64,000 bases of DNA from Microcebus murinus (lineage: Eukaryota; Chordata; Mammalia; Primates; Cheirogaleidae), in assembly GCF_040939455.1 (NCBI RefSeq), contig NC_134136.1, forward strand, positions 104,334,014 to 104,398,013, given 5' to 3'. Under the pieces are notes generated by a model. That model ran no database searches. It saw only the letters and a program-made list of their open reading frames with translations, and had not been told where the DNA came from. This document shows, in pieces, positions 38,238 to 50,095 of the stretch. The position numbers and the translations under genes are program-made. The stretch's first letter is position 1. The number at the start of each line of letters is the position of its first letter.

Positions 38238-40927
38238 CATTAGCATTTCCTGGTTATTTATACGTATATGTTTTTCACACCTTTATCTTTTTAGGTAATC
38301 AAAATAGTATGCAAACTTAGACTGAGACTTAGAACAACACTATCTTTTACTCTAAACCTCTCTAGGAAAAGGTCCCTAAAATTAATCACAAGTTGGCATT
38401 ATATCTTATATTTTTAATAAATATCTTCCAATACCTTTCTATTTTACCATGCCATCTACTAATCAAATGCCAAGATTCTGACAAAATACAATAAATGATT
38501 TGTAAAATAAGAGAGTCTAAAAAGAAAATCAATTTGCTTGGGGCTTTATTTATGCCATTATTTTCTAGCATTCTACTAACACATTTGTGTTTGAATCATC
38601 AATGATGCATTCTCTTACACTGACCACTTTTAAAAAATGGTATTTAATGTGTCTCATTTTTCTTTTTTCCCCATGACATTTGCTTCTACTGCATGATTTC
38701 TGTTGTATCTAACACTGAGCAGGTGTCTTAGGAAACAATCCAATATAATTTTGTAAAAGAAGTTCTGCAATAGCCTGTATGTTAGTATCATTTATCTCTC
38801 TGTCTTGTTACCAAGATAATGTGGATTTTTTTTTTGGCTATATTATTCTCTCTCTCTCTCTCTCTCTCCCTCCCTCCCTCTCATATTCCCTCCCTCTCTT
38901 CTTTAGCTCTACATCTGAAAATTCAATCCCAGTAAAACAGGCAAAATTTTACTTTGAGGAAATTAAAACCCCAATCAGACATTTCATTTCCTACATGCCA
39001 CCTCAAGTCTAGTTTGGGAACTGTGGGGGCATAATAATACATTGTCTATTTCTTCCTGTTTGCTTTTGCACAATAGCTTTTGACTTGCATTAGCTTGCTT
39101 CTATTTGCTGCACAATTAGCCTAACATCCAGTTCAATTTCAAGGGTCCTTTTGACTGCTTTGGTGGTACATTTTGACAGCCTGTTGACCTTATAAATTCT
39201 AATGCATTTCACAATACTTATCTCTCAGTTGTCCCAGTATAATTTTGCTGGTGAATTTCCACGTGTTTACCAATTTTCTAGAAATGTTTCCCAATTGATC
39301 TGCATTGCACCTGTAGCTTATTTCCCTGTATTGGCAAAATTCTGAGCTAGAAGTAGCATGGAGTAGAATGCCATTTCTTAGCACATTCTTGGTAGTAAGT
39401 TGGCTCTAAATGTGCTGATGCATATTAGTACATTTATGCAATGACGTCTCTCTGGGAAACCCCCTTTAACTTGAGTTACAAGCAGCAAAGATAACAGCCA
39501 AGTTCTTAAAACGTTTTGGGACAAAGATCTTACACAATTCATAAAAATTAAGATGCTTTTGGCTGCAAGTTACAGAAACCCAGACTCTAGCTGATTAAAA
39601 TAAAAAGGAATGAATGGTCTCACTTGACTGGAAGTTCAAAAATGGAGTGGGTTTCAAGGAATGCTGATTTAGCAATATCATCAAGAGTCCAGATGTTTTC
39701 TATTCCTCTGTTCTCTAAGTGTGGCATTATTCTATATATAGTGGCGAGATGGGTGCCACAGTCCTAAGCATCTTATCTATTAATATATACAGGGAGCAAA
39801 GAGAACCTGTTTTCCTATAGATATTTCATAAGAGCAAGGAAATGTTCCCTTAGTTCCCAGAATACTTTTTATTACACTTTAGGTCAAAATGGGGTCACAT
39901 GCCTAGAATCAGTCGTAGGCAAGATTACTCTTAAAATAATCAGGCCCTCCCTAAAATTGGGATGAGTTTGGTTTCTTCCTGGACATATGGATACCCAAAC
40001 TTGGAAGGATATTTGATAAAAGTTGGGATTGTAATAGTACAAAAAAGTGGAGAAATGAATTCTAGCGAGGCAACAATATCTACTGTCTGATTTATCATAG
40101 TAACTGGACTCTGAAGAAAATGCAGGGAGCAATGAGAGCCTCTGTGGCCAACTGGCTACGACCAGCATGTGTTTCTAAAGTATTTGTGAAGGATAAAAGG
40201 AGGACAGGAGAATGCCCATATTTTTGCCTGAGGCTAAAATAATTAATAGAATTCCTTAGTAAGAAGATACTATAGTTTGGTTCACTCAACACCTTTTTCA
40301 TCCCTCTTCTGTTCTATAGAGATCAGAAAATAAACTACTTGATTCCACAACCTTTCATGTGGCTTGGATTAATCATGAGCAGAGTTCTGGCCAATGAGAT
40401 TTAGGAAGAATTTATCAGGCTTTCTTTCCTGGATAAATATTAAATGTGAGTCTGGAAGTACAATGACTTTCTCAATGTAAGGAAGATGAAAATCACCTCT
40501 TAGGAATAATGTAGCAGGAAGTAGGCTGGGTTCTTAGTGGCATCATTGAGCTGCCATTTGATTCCTGGACTATACACCCCCAAAGCTCTTGTCATTTGAG
40601 AAAATATAAGCCACAATAGTAGCTGAAGACAATGCTAATGAATATAGAATGCCCAAATTAGTTATATAAATTTGATCATATTTTATCTCACTTGACTTAG
40701 CCTTTTGAATGTTTTCCAAAAGCCAAATTAGAGAAACTCCTCAAATAGTACATATCACAAGTATCTTAACTATTATGAACCCAGAAATCCAAGTAATCAC
40801 ACTCTTGGTGCCTAAGCAGAGACAACCATGGCTGAATCTTCAAGGCATCACTTATATGGATACATGTTGCATCCACAACTAGTATTATGAAACCATAGGT
40901 TTCATAAATTGGCAATCAAGTTTTAGA
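38238..40927. other. Mostly unassigned; simple repeat and possible old repeats
   Basis: Holds a pyrimidine-rich (TC)n/(CCTC)n tract at 38846-38900. 39540-40170 ('ttttggctgcaagttacagaaacccagactctagctgattaaaataaaaaggaat...') and 40330-40620 look like old interspersed repeats whose family I cannot name. No gene recognised. Confidence 0.4.
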
Positions 40928-40945
40928 TCCCATGTCAATCTTCTT
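40928..40945. repeat. Target-site duplication, left copy
   Basis: 'tcccatgtcaatcttctt', paired with 44359-44376 (one A/G mismatch in 18). It flanks the LIN28A retrocopy on its poly(A) side. Confidence 0.92.
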
Positions 40946-40969
40946 TTTTTTTTTCAGTACCAATAAGTC

Positions 40970-40979
40970 TTTATTTATT
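40970..40979 (-). promoter_or_regulatory. Polyadenylation hexamers of the retrocopy
   Basis: Two overlapping AATAAA motifs on the minus strand (40979-40974 and 40975-40970), about 16-25 bases before the A tail at 40954. This is the expected spacing for the source mRNA 3' end. Confidence 0.85.
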
Positions 40980-42093
40980 CATTGTATTTTCCCAGGGAAA
41001 GTAGGAAGGAAGGGAAAAGAGTCAGCATGTGTGCTACAAAATAATTAGAAAATGGGAAAGGAGGTACCCAGTACAGCAAAATCAACCATCAAATAAACAT
41101 ACCCCAGGATGGGGTCACCAAAGCCCAAGGGGGTTCAGTCTCCTGCAGTTCAGGAATGAGGGGAAAGGATCAGGAAAAGAACAGACAAGTACAGGCTTTC
41201 CTACCCTCCCTCCCTCCCCATAAATTCAAGATTTCACACAAAGCTTTGGTTTCTAGCAGTAAACATAGAGTTACATTCGTCCGTCTCCTATTAAACAATC
41301 TTGTGGCCACTTTGACATAAGTTTCTTGCACCTGTATAATAAAATTTCCTGAGTGACTTGGATATACATTCATAATCCCTTTCTTGGTCTCTTGCCCTCG
41401 CTTTCTATATGGAAGGCCCCCAATTGCATCTCTCTACTTTCAGATTACAGATTAAGTAGGTTTGAGCCATCCAAAATACAGCAGTTGTTTCAAGTGTTTG
41501 GCATGAAACACCATCAAGAAATGGTCTTGACTTAAGAGGTTGGGAACAAGAGATGGAGGGTTCCTAGCTTCTTCAGGATTTTTGCATAAATCATTGAAGA
41601 GTTGTGGAGGCATCCCAAGAATTAAATGCATTATGTGTGTGGATGTGTAGGTTTTCTTTTTGGGGGGATGGGAAAGGGGGTAGGGTAGGAGACAAGTTTT
41701 TAGGACAGAAGATCTGGTGGAAAATAGGAAATAGGGCATGGGGAACACAAAAGAAAAAGGTTGGTGTTCAAGATCCCCACTTGAAGAAGAGGCCCTCCCC
41801 ACACTAATGTTTCCGATCCTTTTGCCTGGTGCAGAACCTTCTGTCAAAGATGCTTTGGCTATTTTTCTCTCAATACAAAAAGAAGTTTGTAAACAAACCC
41901 CAAAAGAACATGAAAACCAACACATTATATTTACACAAACTAGGCCACCTAGCAATCACCAACTCAGTAAAGTCCTACAAAGCCCAGACAAATACAATAA
42001 CTAGAGGGGTGTAGCATTTAGGGGAGACAAGAACCCAGGATCAGACACACACCACCCAATGCATTCTATTGCATTTGTCCCGTTTCAACACAG

Positions 42094-42101
42094 TGAGGTA
42101 G
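42094..42101 (-). promoter_or_regulatory. let-7 seed match in retrocopy 3' UTR (site 2)
   Basis: The minus strand reads CTACCTCA, complementary to let-7 nucleotides 1-8. Confidence 0.7.
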
Positions 42102-42692
42102 GTTTGGGGTGATCTCACAGCATGTAAACGAAACCCCCTTTTGCTCCTTCAGCTACCATGACACTATTAATGACTACTGCAGCAGGGCAGGACATTGGCT
42201 CAGGGCACCACAAAAGGCCCTCATTTATGGGTCACCCTGGAACCTAAGACATTTGAAAGGTTAAGGATTTTAGTCCTCAATTCATATATCCATCCCTCAA
42301 CAGCATAGGATGAGTACAGAGGTATTGGTCTTAAAACTTATCCTTACTAACTCACAGTTTTTACAAAAACACACATACACTCTGTTGTGCATGAGTAGGT
42401 CTAGCCAAACCCAGTGAAGGATGGATCGAGTATGTAAAGCATGTCCTGTGCCCTAGGATTAGACAACCCTCACCTAACCTTGGCTTCCTCTCTGGGCCTT
42501 CCACCTAGCCCAGCCTTTCCTAACCTCTCTGCAGCACCTTTTCCTGTTTAGACTAATTTCTAATCTTCCAGTAGAAGGCGATCAAGTCATGGGGCAACCC
42601 CGTTAGAACCTAGTCTCCCATGAAACATTTTCAAGGTGGAAGGGGTTTCAAGTAGATACTATGGCAGAAAAGACAGCTCTAATTGGCAAAAA

Positions 42693-42701
42693 TGAGGTAG
42701 T
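42693..42701 (-). promoter_or_regulatory. let-7 seed match in retrocopy 3' UTR (site 1)
   Basis: The minus strand reads ACTACCTCA, complementary to let-7 nucleotides 1-9. Parental LIN28A is a known let-7 target. Function here requires transcription of the retrocopy. Confidence 0.75.
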
Positions 42702-42797
42702 TCAATAGGCTGTGCACTCCAAATAGTTGCTCTGTATGGTGATAAAAACAACAAAAACCATTCCTGCTGTGCAGACCTGGAGATGCTGCCCAACTTA

Positions 42798-42806
42798 TCC
42801 CTGAGA
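42798..42806 (-). promoter_or_regulatory. miR-125 seed match in retrocopy 3' UTR
   Basis: The minus strand reads TCTCAGGGA, complementary to miR-125 (lin-4 family) nucleotides 1-9. LIN28 regulation by this miRNA family is established. Retention in the copy is inherited sequence. Confidence 0.75.
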
Positions 42807-43604
42807 TTGCTCATGTACCTGAGAACACAGTGCAGGAATTAGGGCCTTAGATTAAAATATACAAAAATACAAAACCAGAATATTTATATTAAGAAAAAAA
42901 AGTTAAAATGCACAAGATATGTCATTCGCACATAGCTAGTGCAGTTGGCATCCTGGAGAAAGTGGGACCCAAGGTGCAGTTATCCAAGGGAGCAAATAAG
43001 TAAAATCACATTGGCCCGGAATGGGGTGGGAGTGAGCTTAGGAGCAGCAGGTCTGCAGCTGTTCCCCCAACCACCCTTTCTGCCTATCATCACTACCCAT
43101 CACTTGGGACAGTTCCCAGCACCCTATCTCAAGAATGGGTATAAGAATACAAGATATGGAAAAAAACCCTGCCTTACTCCTGAGATTCCCTCCCACAGAA
43201 TGTAGTGGCTTATGGGTGGGGTCCATTAGTCCGGTCTTGTACTTAATCGTTTCACTCTGGCATGGGCATCATATTATTACATATCCTTCTTTAAAAGGAA
43301 AACAACTTCCTATCCAGGCCACTTTCAAAAGCTAGAGATTCCGGGATGGAGTCTCAGATAAAGCATTCAGGTTCTGGGGTGATTTCCCCATAAAGCCCTC
43401 CCTTGCATTTGGATAGAGCATGGGTAGGGTTCCTTTGCCTCACCCTTTCCCCCCACCAAGAAGGAAGAAGCGGTGATGCCATGAACCCGGCCTGAGATAC
43501 ATGGCAGTGCCAACCACCCCCAACCCACCCTATCCCCACTTTCTCCACTCTGCTGCTCATTGAAACTTCCTGATAGCAAAAGAATAGCCCCCACCCACTG
43601 TGGC

Positions 43605-44247
43605 TCAATTCTGGGCCTCTGGGAGCAGGGCAGGGCTGTGGATCTCTTCTTCTTCCTCCCGAAAGTAGGCTGGCTTTCCCTGTGCGCTAGGGGCCTGCTG
43701 GGCCTTCAGTGGACACGAGGCTACCATGTGGCTGATGCTCTGGCAGAAGTGGCACTTCTTGGGCTGGGGTGGCAGCTTGCATTCCTTAGCATGCTGGTCT
43801 AGACCTCCACAGTTGTAGCACCTGTCTCCTTTTGATCTGCGCTTCTGCATGTTCTTCCCCTTTGGCCGCCTCTCACTCCCAATACAGAACACCCCACCAG
43901 GTCCAGTGACTCGGATAGATTCCAGGCCCTTGGCAGACTTCTTAAAGGTGAACTCAACTGCCTCACCCTCCTTCAGGCTCCGGAAGCCTTCCATGTGCAG
44001 CTTATTCCGGTGCACAAAGACGTCCACAGGGGGGGTCGAGGGCCACCCCGGCGCGGGCGGTCACGGACAGGAAGCCGAACCCCATGCGCACGTTAAACCA
44101 CTTACAGATGCCAGCACCGTGGAGCAACTGCGGCTCGTCCGCAGCCCGGGCCGCGTCCTCCGGCGCCTCCTCCGCCGCCTCCTCCGCCGCCTCCTCCGCC
44201 GCCTTGGCGCAGCCACCTGCAAACTGCTGGTTGGACACGGAGCCCAT
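43605..44247 (-). pseudogene. LIN28A (retrocopy): LIN28A coding region with one frameshift
   Basis: Start ATG at 44247-44245 (MGSVSNQQFAGG). Stop TGA at 43607-43605 after the LIN28A C-terminus (LLPEAQN). Residues run from the acidic N-terminus (AAEE three times) into the cold-shock domain (GAGICKWFNVRMGFGF). At the 'gacccccc' run near 44030 one extra base shifts the frame after VALDPP, so the first frame ends about nine codons later (44002). The second frame (44027-43605) resumes with DVFVH, completes the cold-shock domain (FKKSAKGLESI) and keeps both CCHC zinc knuckles (CYNCGGLDQHAKEC and CHFCQSISHMVASC). No other stop or shift is visible, so decay is minimal. Relative to human LIN28A as I remember it, the N-terminus has four extra residues. 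Product if translated: a truncated protein of about 85 residues, or an internal start at the Met near 43994 giving the C-terminal part with both knuckles. Confidence 0.95.
44165..44200 (-). repeat. Three 12-bp repeats in the LIN28A N-terminal codons
   Basis: The unit 'gcctcctccgcc' occurs three times in tandem. On the coding strand it encodes repeated Ala-Glu-Glu-Ala residues. In-frame, so not disabling. Confidence 0.9.
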
Positions 44248-44358
44248 GGTCGTTGGCTGAGCCCGCGGCCCCTGGCCCCTGCTCAGGCGGCTGCTGGCCC
44301 CAGAGAAGTCCAGAGGCAAAGGGGTGGTTCAGAGAAGAGGCTGCTACATCTTCCCCCG

Positions 44359-44376
44359 TCCCATGTCAGTCTTCTT
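44359..44376. repeat. Target-site duplication, right copy
   Basis: 'tcccatgtcagtcttctt', matching 40928-40945 at 17 of 18 bases. It marks the 5' end of the LIN28A retrocopy. Confidence 0.92.
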
Positions 44377-45989
44377 AAAGCATTGAATTCAACTTAACTG
44401 AACAAAGGACAGTGTATTATATCCTATCATATAAACTGACTCTTAAATTGGTCTGAAAATATTAACATGTATGAATGAGGTTATATTACAGCAATAAAAT
44501 GAAAATATATATTAAGTATACTTTGTTTAGCAACAAGATAATATTTGAACTATTAACAGTCAAATAGAAAGCAGAGAGTCCTTTCCTTTTTTATTTGATG
44601 AACAAAACGCACAGATTGCTGTAAAGATAGAACTTTTGACCACATGCAATCAGATGACAAAAGATATTAGCTACAGGGAAATTTTTTCTCTGCCAATAAA
44701 TAAAAAATAACTTAAAAAATACACCATTATAGGAAAAAAACTATTTTTAGTTTAGAATTACAAACTCCTCAAATGCTTTAATGCCACAGCTTCATTCCAT
44801 TTGCCTCTCAACTATTCCTGCTGGGGCTTCTGCTGCAGTTTATTGACATGTATAAGGGTTTCCATTACCTTTGAAAAACAAAACCAGCAATCATTTTTCA
44901 AAAGACATTCACATTGTCAGTATGCAATTATAGCTAATATTAAGCATTCATTATGTTACTGTGTGCAATGCACACACAAGTAAGCTGCCTACTCATTAGG
45001 ACAAACATTTCCAAAATGACAAAAAAAGCTATTAAAATTAAGACTTAAACTTTTCCAGTACAAATGTGGTCTTAATTAAAGTTGTGATAAAGATGCCCCT
45101 GTGAGATAGTTTACCAAAATATTTATGTTAAAGATAAGGCTCTGCCACATTTAAAAGCTGGTTTCCATCAAAATACCTCATAATTACCTAGTTGCCTAGA
45201 TAAAACAGGAATACAAGGACTGATCTAGATAAGTATGAAAGGTCTTTCATATGTGCACACTCATACAGTTAAAAGGATTAATCTAAACTGCTACATGGTA
45301 TAAAAGATAGTTTAATCTCCTAAGTAGTACCAACCATTAACATTGTAGTATATCATGAGAAAAAGATGAAATGTTTAGGATTTGATAATGTACAGAGGTA
45401 TCTGTCACTAACAGATGTATGTAAATCAAAGACAGTGACTCTGGAATTTTTCATATTACTATTTTTACCCGTTGAATTCTTTCTTTAAACCAGAGCCTAG
45501 AAGACAATCCAGTGTAGAACATCGATAAAAACAGAGATGTTGTAGAGCTAGCATATTCGGCCACAAGGTACCTCTCAGAAATGTTAGAATCCTTCATAGA
45601 ATCCCAAAGAGACTTGAGACCCTAATGTTTTCTCCTATATCCTAACAATCACACCTATTTTAGCTTTCCTGAGAGGGCAATTTAAATAGCCAAGAATTGT
45701 GAAAAGGAAAATAGAAAGGGTCCTAAGCGCCAAACTATATATCATGCTGGCCTTCCAGTTGTAATAGGACATCTGATTACTTGAATAAAAGGGATGTTTT
45801 AGGAGTCTTTGTTAACCCTAATTGGAAATTCTGACTCACACTTAACTGAATTGACAGCTGTGTAAAGTTAACACTGCTATTAGATTACTACATATTAGAG
45901 AATGTTTTTTTTTCTTCATTTATGCTTTATTTCCCACTTGGGCCTCTTTTTTCTCTTGTATTATATATCATTGAGGATTCTCCTAATTA
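44377..45989. other. Unassigned AT-rich sequence
   Basis: No gene, RNA or confident repeat recognised. This and the left flank of the retrocopy show no obvious neighbouring gene or promoter. Confidence 0.4.
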
Positions 45990-46022
<33 letters not shown>

Positions 46023-46033
46023 TGTGTGTGTGT
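45990..46033 (+). repeat. (TG)n microsatellite
   Basis: A TG run of about 22 units with one TATG interruption. Confidence 0.97.
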
Positions 46034-46829
46034 TCTGAACTGAAGTTTAATATCCTGCAGGTAGCCTCATGCCAATTCTGAGAAGTCCACAGAATGTTAA
46101 TGTTGCTCTAAAACGTTGATGGTGAAGCCTATAAAAGCAGACTGGACTTTAGAAACAAAATGGTTGTGCTATTTTGTCCTATTGAGCTAAGTTCCTTTAT
46201 GCGGAGAAACCAGCATCCATGGCAAACATAAGAAATCACACAGAAGTGGCACAGCCACCGATGCTATTTTGGTAGACCGACTACAAACTATCTGAAACCT
46301 GTTCCTTGCATTTCAAGCCATCTTTCTAGAGTCTCCTTTTATGCCTTTATCTAACCTTTCAGATTGTACACATACCTTCATTTTTCCAGGTTACCACTTG
46401 GGTTTCTCTAGAATACACTAAGCTTTCTGGACCAACAGGCTACACTTAGATTCTGATGTATTAGGGCGTACTGGGTCAGGAAATAGGTGACAAACTCAAC
46501 AGGGCCAAAAGGAGGGAGAACATAGTGTAGCTGTAGGAGGGGTCTGCCAAAATTGAGCTGTTGCTTTTTGTAAAGGGACGCAGCCAACCAGAGGTGTTCA
46601 TCTTGGAGGTGGGAAAATAAATATCTTGACTCCATTTCTATCCCATTCTTCTGCTAGTGTCTCTCATTGGCCACACTCATAATACATCCAAAGTAGTCTC
46701 CTGGGGCATGGAGGAGGGTAAAAAAGAGTTGGAAAATGGAGGGGTAAACAGAAAAAACATCTATTACTCTTGGTAAGGCCTTTCTTATCTAAACCTTTTT
46801 ATCTGGAAATGCCTAATATCAATAACAAA
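46034..46829. other. Unassigned sequence
   Basis: No gene recognised. The 75-codon minus-strand frame at 46408-46635 has no identifiable domain. Confidence 0.35.
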
Positions 46830-47070
46830 AGCTACTGTTTATCTAAAATTTACCATATTCCAGACAGACTCTGTACTAAGCACTCAATAGGCATTATTTT
46901 CATTTAAATCTTCTAACATCTTTATAATCTAAGTACTATTATTCTTCCCATTTTACCAATGAGCAGAGTGAGCTTTTGAGAGTTTGAATAATTTTACAAA
47001 TAAATGTTAGAGCAAAACCTTTGGCCTGCTGTGACTCTAAAACTCAGGCTTTTAACCACTTTTATGTAGC
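46830..47070 (+). mobile_element. MIR SINE, sense
   Basis: MIR core and flanks: 'gactctgtactaagcactcaataggcattattttcatttaaatcttctaacatctttataatctaagtactattattcttcccattttaccaatgagcag', ending 'ctgtgactctaaaactcaggcttttaacc'. Confidence 0.85.
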
Positions 47071-49737
47071 CTTCCACTAATAATCCAGTGGCTTTCTTAG
47101 CCAACACATTCAGTTTTTCTCTGCTGAAAGTTTAGAGTTCTTTGACTGCCTTGGATGATCTGTCCCTTTAAAATTGAAGGTTGAACCTGTAGAGCTCAAT
47201 ATTGTCATTTAATTGTGACAACATGGATACAAAGAATGCAAAACTTTTGTTCGTATTTAGTGGAGATCCTAGGACATATTGATGTTTGGGAGAGGGCTCA
47301 GAAAGTTCAGTAATACCTGCAGATCTAAGCATTTAGCAGTTATAATGATGAATGGGTGACCTTCCAGAAGTTGAAAAGAAGCTTAATTCTTATTCATGCA
47401 GGCAAATAATAATGTGACTAACCTGGTATTGCCCCATTAGTAACTGATCATTTCTCTCTGACTTGGGTACCGTAGAGAATAGATTGTGAGGTTACATCCT
47501 TATGTAGAACATTGGTTTATTTTTCCCAGGCCACTTACAAGAAACCATTTATTCATGACAAATTTCTGTCATGACATGACCCACGTTATTAGCCTGGCAT
47601 TTAGAAGTCTAGATTCAGGGTCTTTCTATTCAAATGGCTAGCGCTACATCTAGTTAGAAAATTAATTTAACTTTTTAATGTGTTAAAACTATTTTCTGCA
47701 ACAACAGTGATTTTCTATCTGAAAAGGGAAAGTTTTGATATCCAAAGACACTAATTTTTCCATATTAGAAGAGACATAATCCTGAACTTAAGCATTGTAT
47801 TCTTAGTACTCTGGCTTTCTATTGAATTTTAGTGAAAAATAGCATGGCACTGGACAAAGCTTCATTTTCTGATGAGAGCAAGTTGACAAATCTGAATTAT
47901 TTTGTATGCTCATTGAATATGCCACCCAGTCTCCCAGCAATGTGTGAATGCAGCATATAAGTATCAGAGTGAAGCTAAGTTATCTTAGTAACCCTCTAAC
48001 TCGTAGCTTATAACCATTCATATGGGAGCGAGAAAATACAGTCAAGGATTTTAATTTTCCTAATTATTCTTATATTTAGCATCATTTAGAGTAACAATCT
48101 GGATCTTAATTTAGTGTTCTTGTTTTCAATCAGCTTGTTTGAAAACATGTAAACAAAGCCTCTATTGTCAAGAAAATATATTCAATTATTACTGCCTCTA
48201 AGGAAATCCAGTTTAAAACATGTGCAATAAACATTTTCAGAAAAAAAATGCATTTACCAACTATGTGAATATTGTAATATTACAGACAATAGAGGTTTAC
48301 CAGGTGTGAATCATAGAAGCACATGAGATTATTAATATTAAAACAGTATATATCTGCCATTTATATAAAGTAGACTTTAAACATTTCAAAACTTTTTATT
48401 TGTATTTAAATATATATTAAAAGTATGTAATAATATATTTTAAAATAATATATTAAAATATAATATTTAAACATATTTTATTAAAAATATAATATTTCAC
48501 CATGACATCTATGACATGCCTTACTGGAGTCTGATCAGTAGTAGCATCATCCCACCTTGAGAGCTGCAAAGTTTTATTCTGTCAATCCTGAGATGTTTTA
48601 TAGCAAGGTAAATGATCTAATTTATAATATGTGCTTAGGTATTTCCAAAGAAAAATCATTTGCAAGGGTAGAATCTTTTATGAATTTAATTACACTTGGA
48701 TTCCAATCCAATTTGAAACCATGTCTACAAAGGCTGGCATTTAGTCAGCTAAACATTTGAATGCTTCTTTGTTCCTAAGGAGGAAAGCACAGGACTAATT
48801 TCTCTAACAAGTAATTGCAGGTGCAGGTTATGTTTGCAATCTTAAAAAAGGAAGTGTCTCAGTGAAGGGGAAATTAAATGAGAGGGTTAAATGCATGACA
48901 TAGAAAGGATATTTGAATCACCTGTGCTTTTCCATCCTGTTTTAAAATCCATCTTTCCTATGAGGTGGGGCCAAATTACCAGCTGTGTTCCTCTTAATAG
49001 GAGGAAGTTGGGGGCTGGAGGGAGAAGAAAGATAGAAAGAAATTAGCCAAACACAATCACCAGTACATATTAAGTCTTTTTAAAGCTAGCAGGGAGCCGG
49101 TGACGATCCACACAATAAAGGGATAAATAAAACACATGTAAGGACACAATAATGGAGTGGTTTCTCATCAACTAAAGACAATTGGATTGCATCTTTAGGA
49201 CTTTCTTTGCTCAGTTCACTTTGAAATGCACTCGGTCAGCTAAAATTTCATTTGTTGTTTTTGTGCTGCTTTTGTTGTCAGAAAATATTTTCAAGTTATA
49301 CAATCTGATAAAGTGTCTCTCAGGAGTATCAACATTAGTGAGCTGGGTACCTTGAGGCCCTCTTCCTTCCAAGGTGGACACCATGGCCACTATTGTGTTT
49401 CTTCAGTATGCTTGTCTATTGCTGTCCATCAAGAATACCTTGTGGGCAGGAATGGTATTTGGCCTATTCAAAATTTCATTAGCTTGAACATCAATCTTTA
49501 TGAGACTTCCTACTCCAAACTGGAAGCTTCTAATCCCTTTTGTCTCTCCTCACTTGGCAACCAGTCTGTCTCTTTTATGTCTTTAGTTTCCTTTCTCCAA
49601 ATTCCTTCAAATTCCATTATGCTTTACTGGATATATCTCCACCAAAGCCACCTCTAAAAGGCCAAATTCTTACTGGCTGCAGTAGTTCAGCAGCTGATAC
49701 ATCGGTAAAATAAGCATAACAACAATAGTTTTTATGT
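47071..49737. other. Unassigned AT-rich sequence
   Basis: No gene, RNA or assignable repeat recognised. 48360-48500 is extremely AT-rich (repeated 'aatatatt'/'aatatt'). Frames at 48557-48760 and 49313-49657 show no domain. Confidence 0.4.
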
Positions 49738-50095
49738 ATAGAGCAGGGATCAGTATGTTTTTCCTTTCAAGGACCTGATAGTAAATATTTTAGGCTTTAT
49801 GAACCATATATATGATCTCGGTCACAACTATTCTGTGCAGCCATTCTTGTGCATAAGTAGCCATAGACAATACTTAAACAAAAAGGTATGGCTTATTCCA
49901 GTAAAACTTTATTTATAGACCCTAAAATCATTTCATATAATTTTAACATGTTACAAAGTATTATTCCTTTCTGGGTTTTTTAAATTATTCTAAAATGTAA
50001 AAACAATTCTTGGCTCATAGGCTGTACAAAAACAAAGCAGGCTAGATTTGGACTGCTGGACAGAGTTTGCCCACCCTGGCTGAGAGTTGTTCAGT
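49738..50095. mobile_element. Nonautonomous hAT-Charlie transposon (MER30-like)
   Basis: One end: 'agcagggatcagtatgtttttcctttcaaggacctgatagtaaatattttaggctttatgaacc'. Middle: 'cagccattcttg', 'gccatagacaatac', 'taaaactttatttatag'. Other end: 'cttggctcataggctgtacaaaaa...tagatttggactgctggacagagtttgcccaccctgg'. The ends are imperfect inverted repeats of the 'caggggtcggcaaact' type. Family name uncertain. Confidence 0.65.

Larger units (their letters stand above)
40946..44358 (-). pseudogene. LIN28A (retrocopy): LIN28A processed retrocopy, whole insert
   Basis: Intronless, near full-length copy of the LIN28A mRNA on the minus strand. From its 5' side (high coordinates) it has about 110 bp of 5' UTR (44248-44358, including the LIN28A phrase 'gaagatgtagcagcctcttctc'), the coding region (44247-43605), about 2.65 kb of 3' UTR (43604-40955), two AATAAA hexamers and a residual A tail (T run to 40954). 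An 18-bp target-site duplication with one mismatch flanks it. Its minus-strand start is CTTT|AAGAAGACTGACATGGGA, a typical L1 endonuclease TT/AA site. This shows L1-mediated retrotransposition. The parent is the RNA-binding protein LIN28A, which blocks let-7 maturation in stem cells. The copy has one frameshift and no inherited promoter that I can identify. Confidence 0.96.

Noticed and set aside
41452..42014. Several frames of 60-167 codons on both strands
   Set aside because: They lie in the 3' UTR of the LIN28A retrocopy and have no relation to its coding frame.
43849..44397. 182-codon plus-strand open frame
   Set aside because: It is antisense to the GC-rich LIN28A coding copy. The Arg-Arg-Leu-Leu repeats are the complement of the 12-bp triplication.
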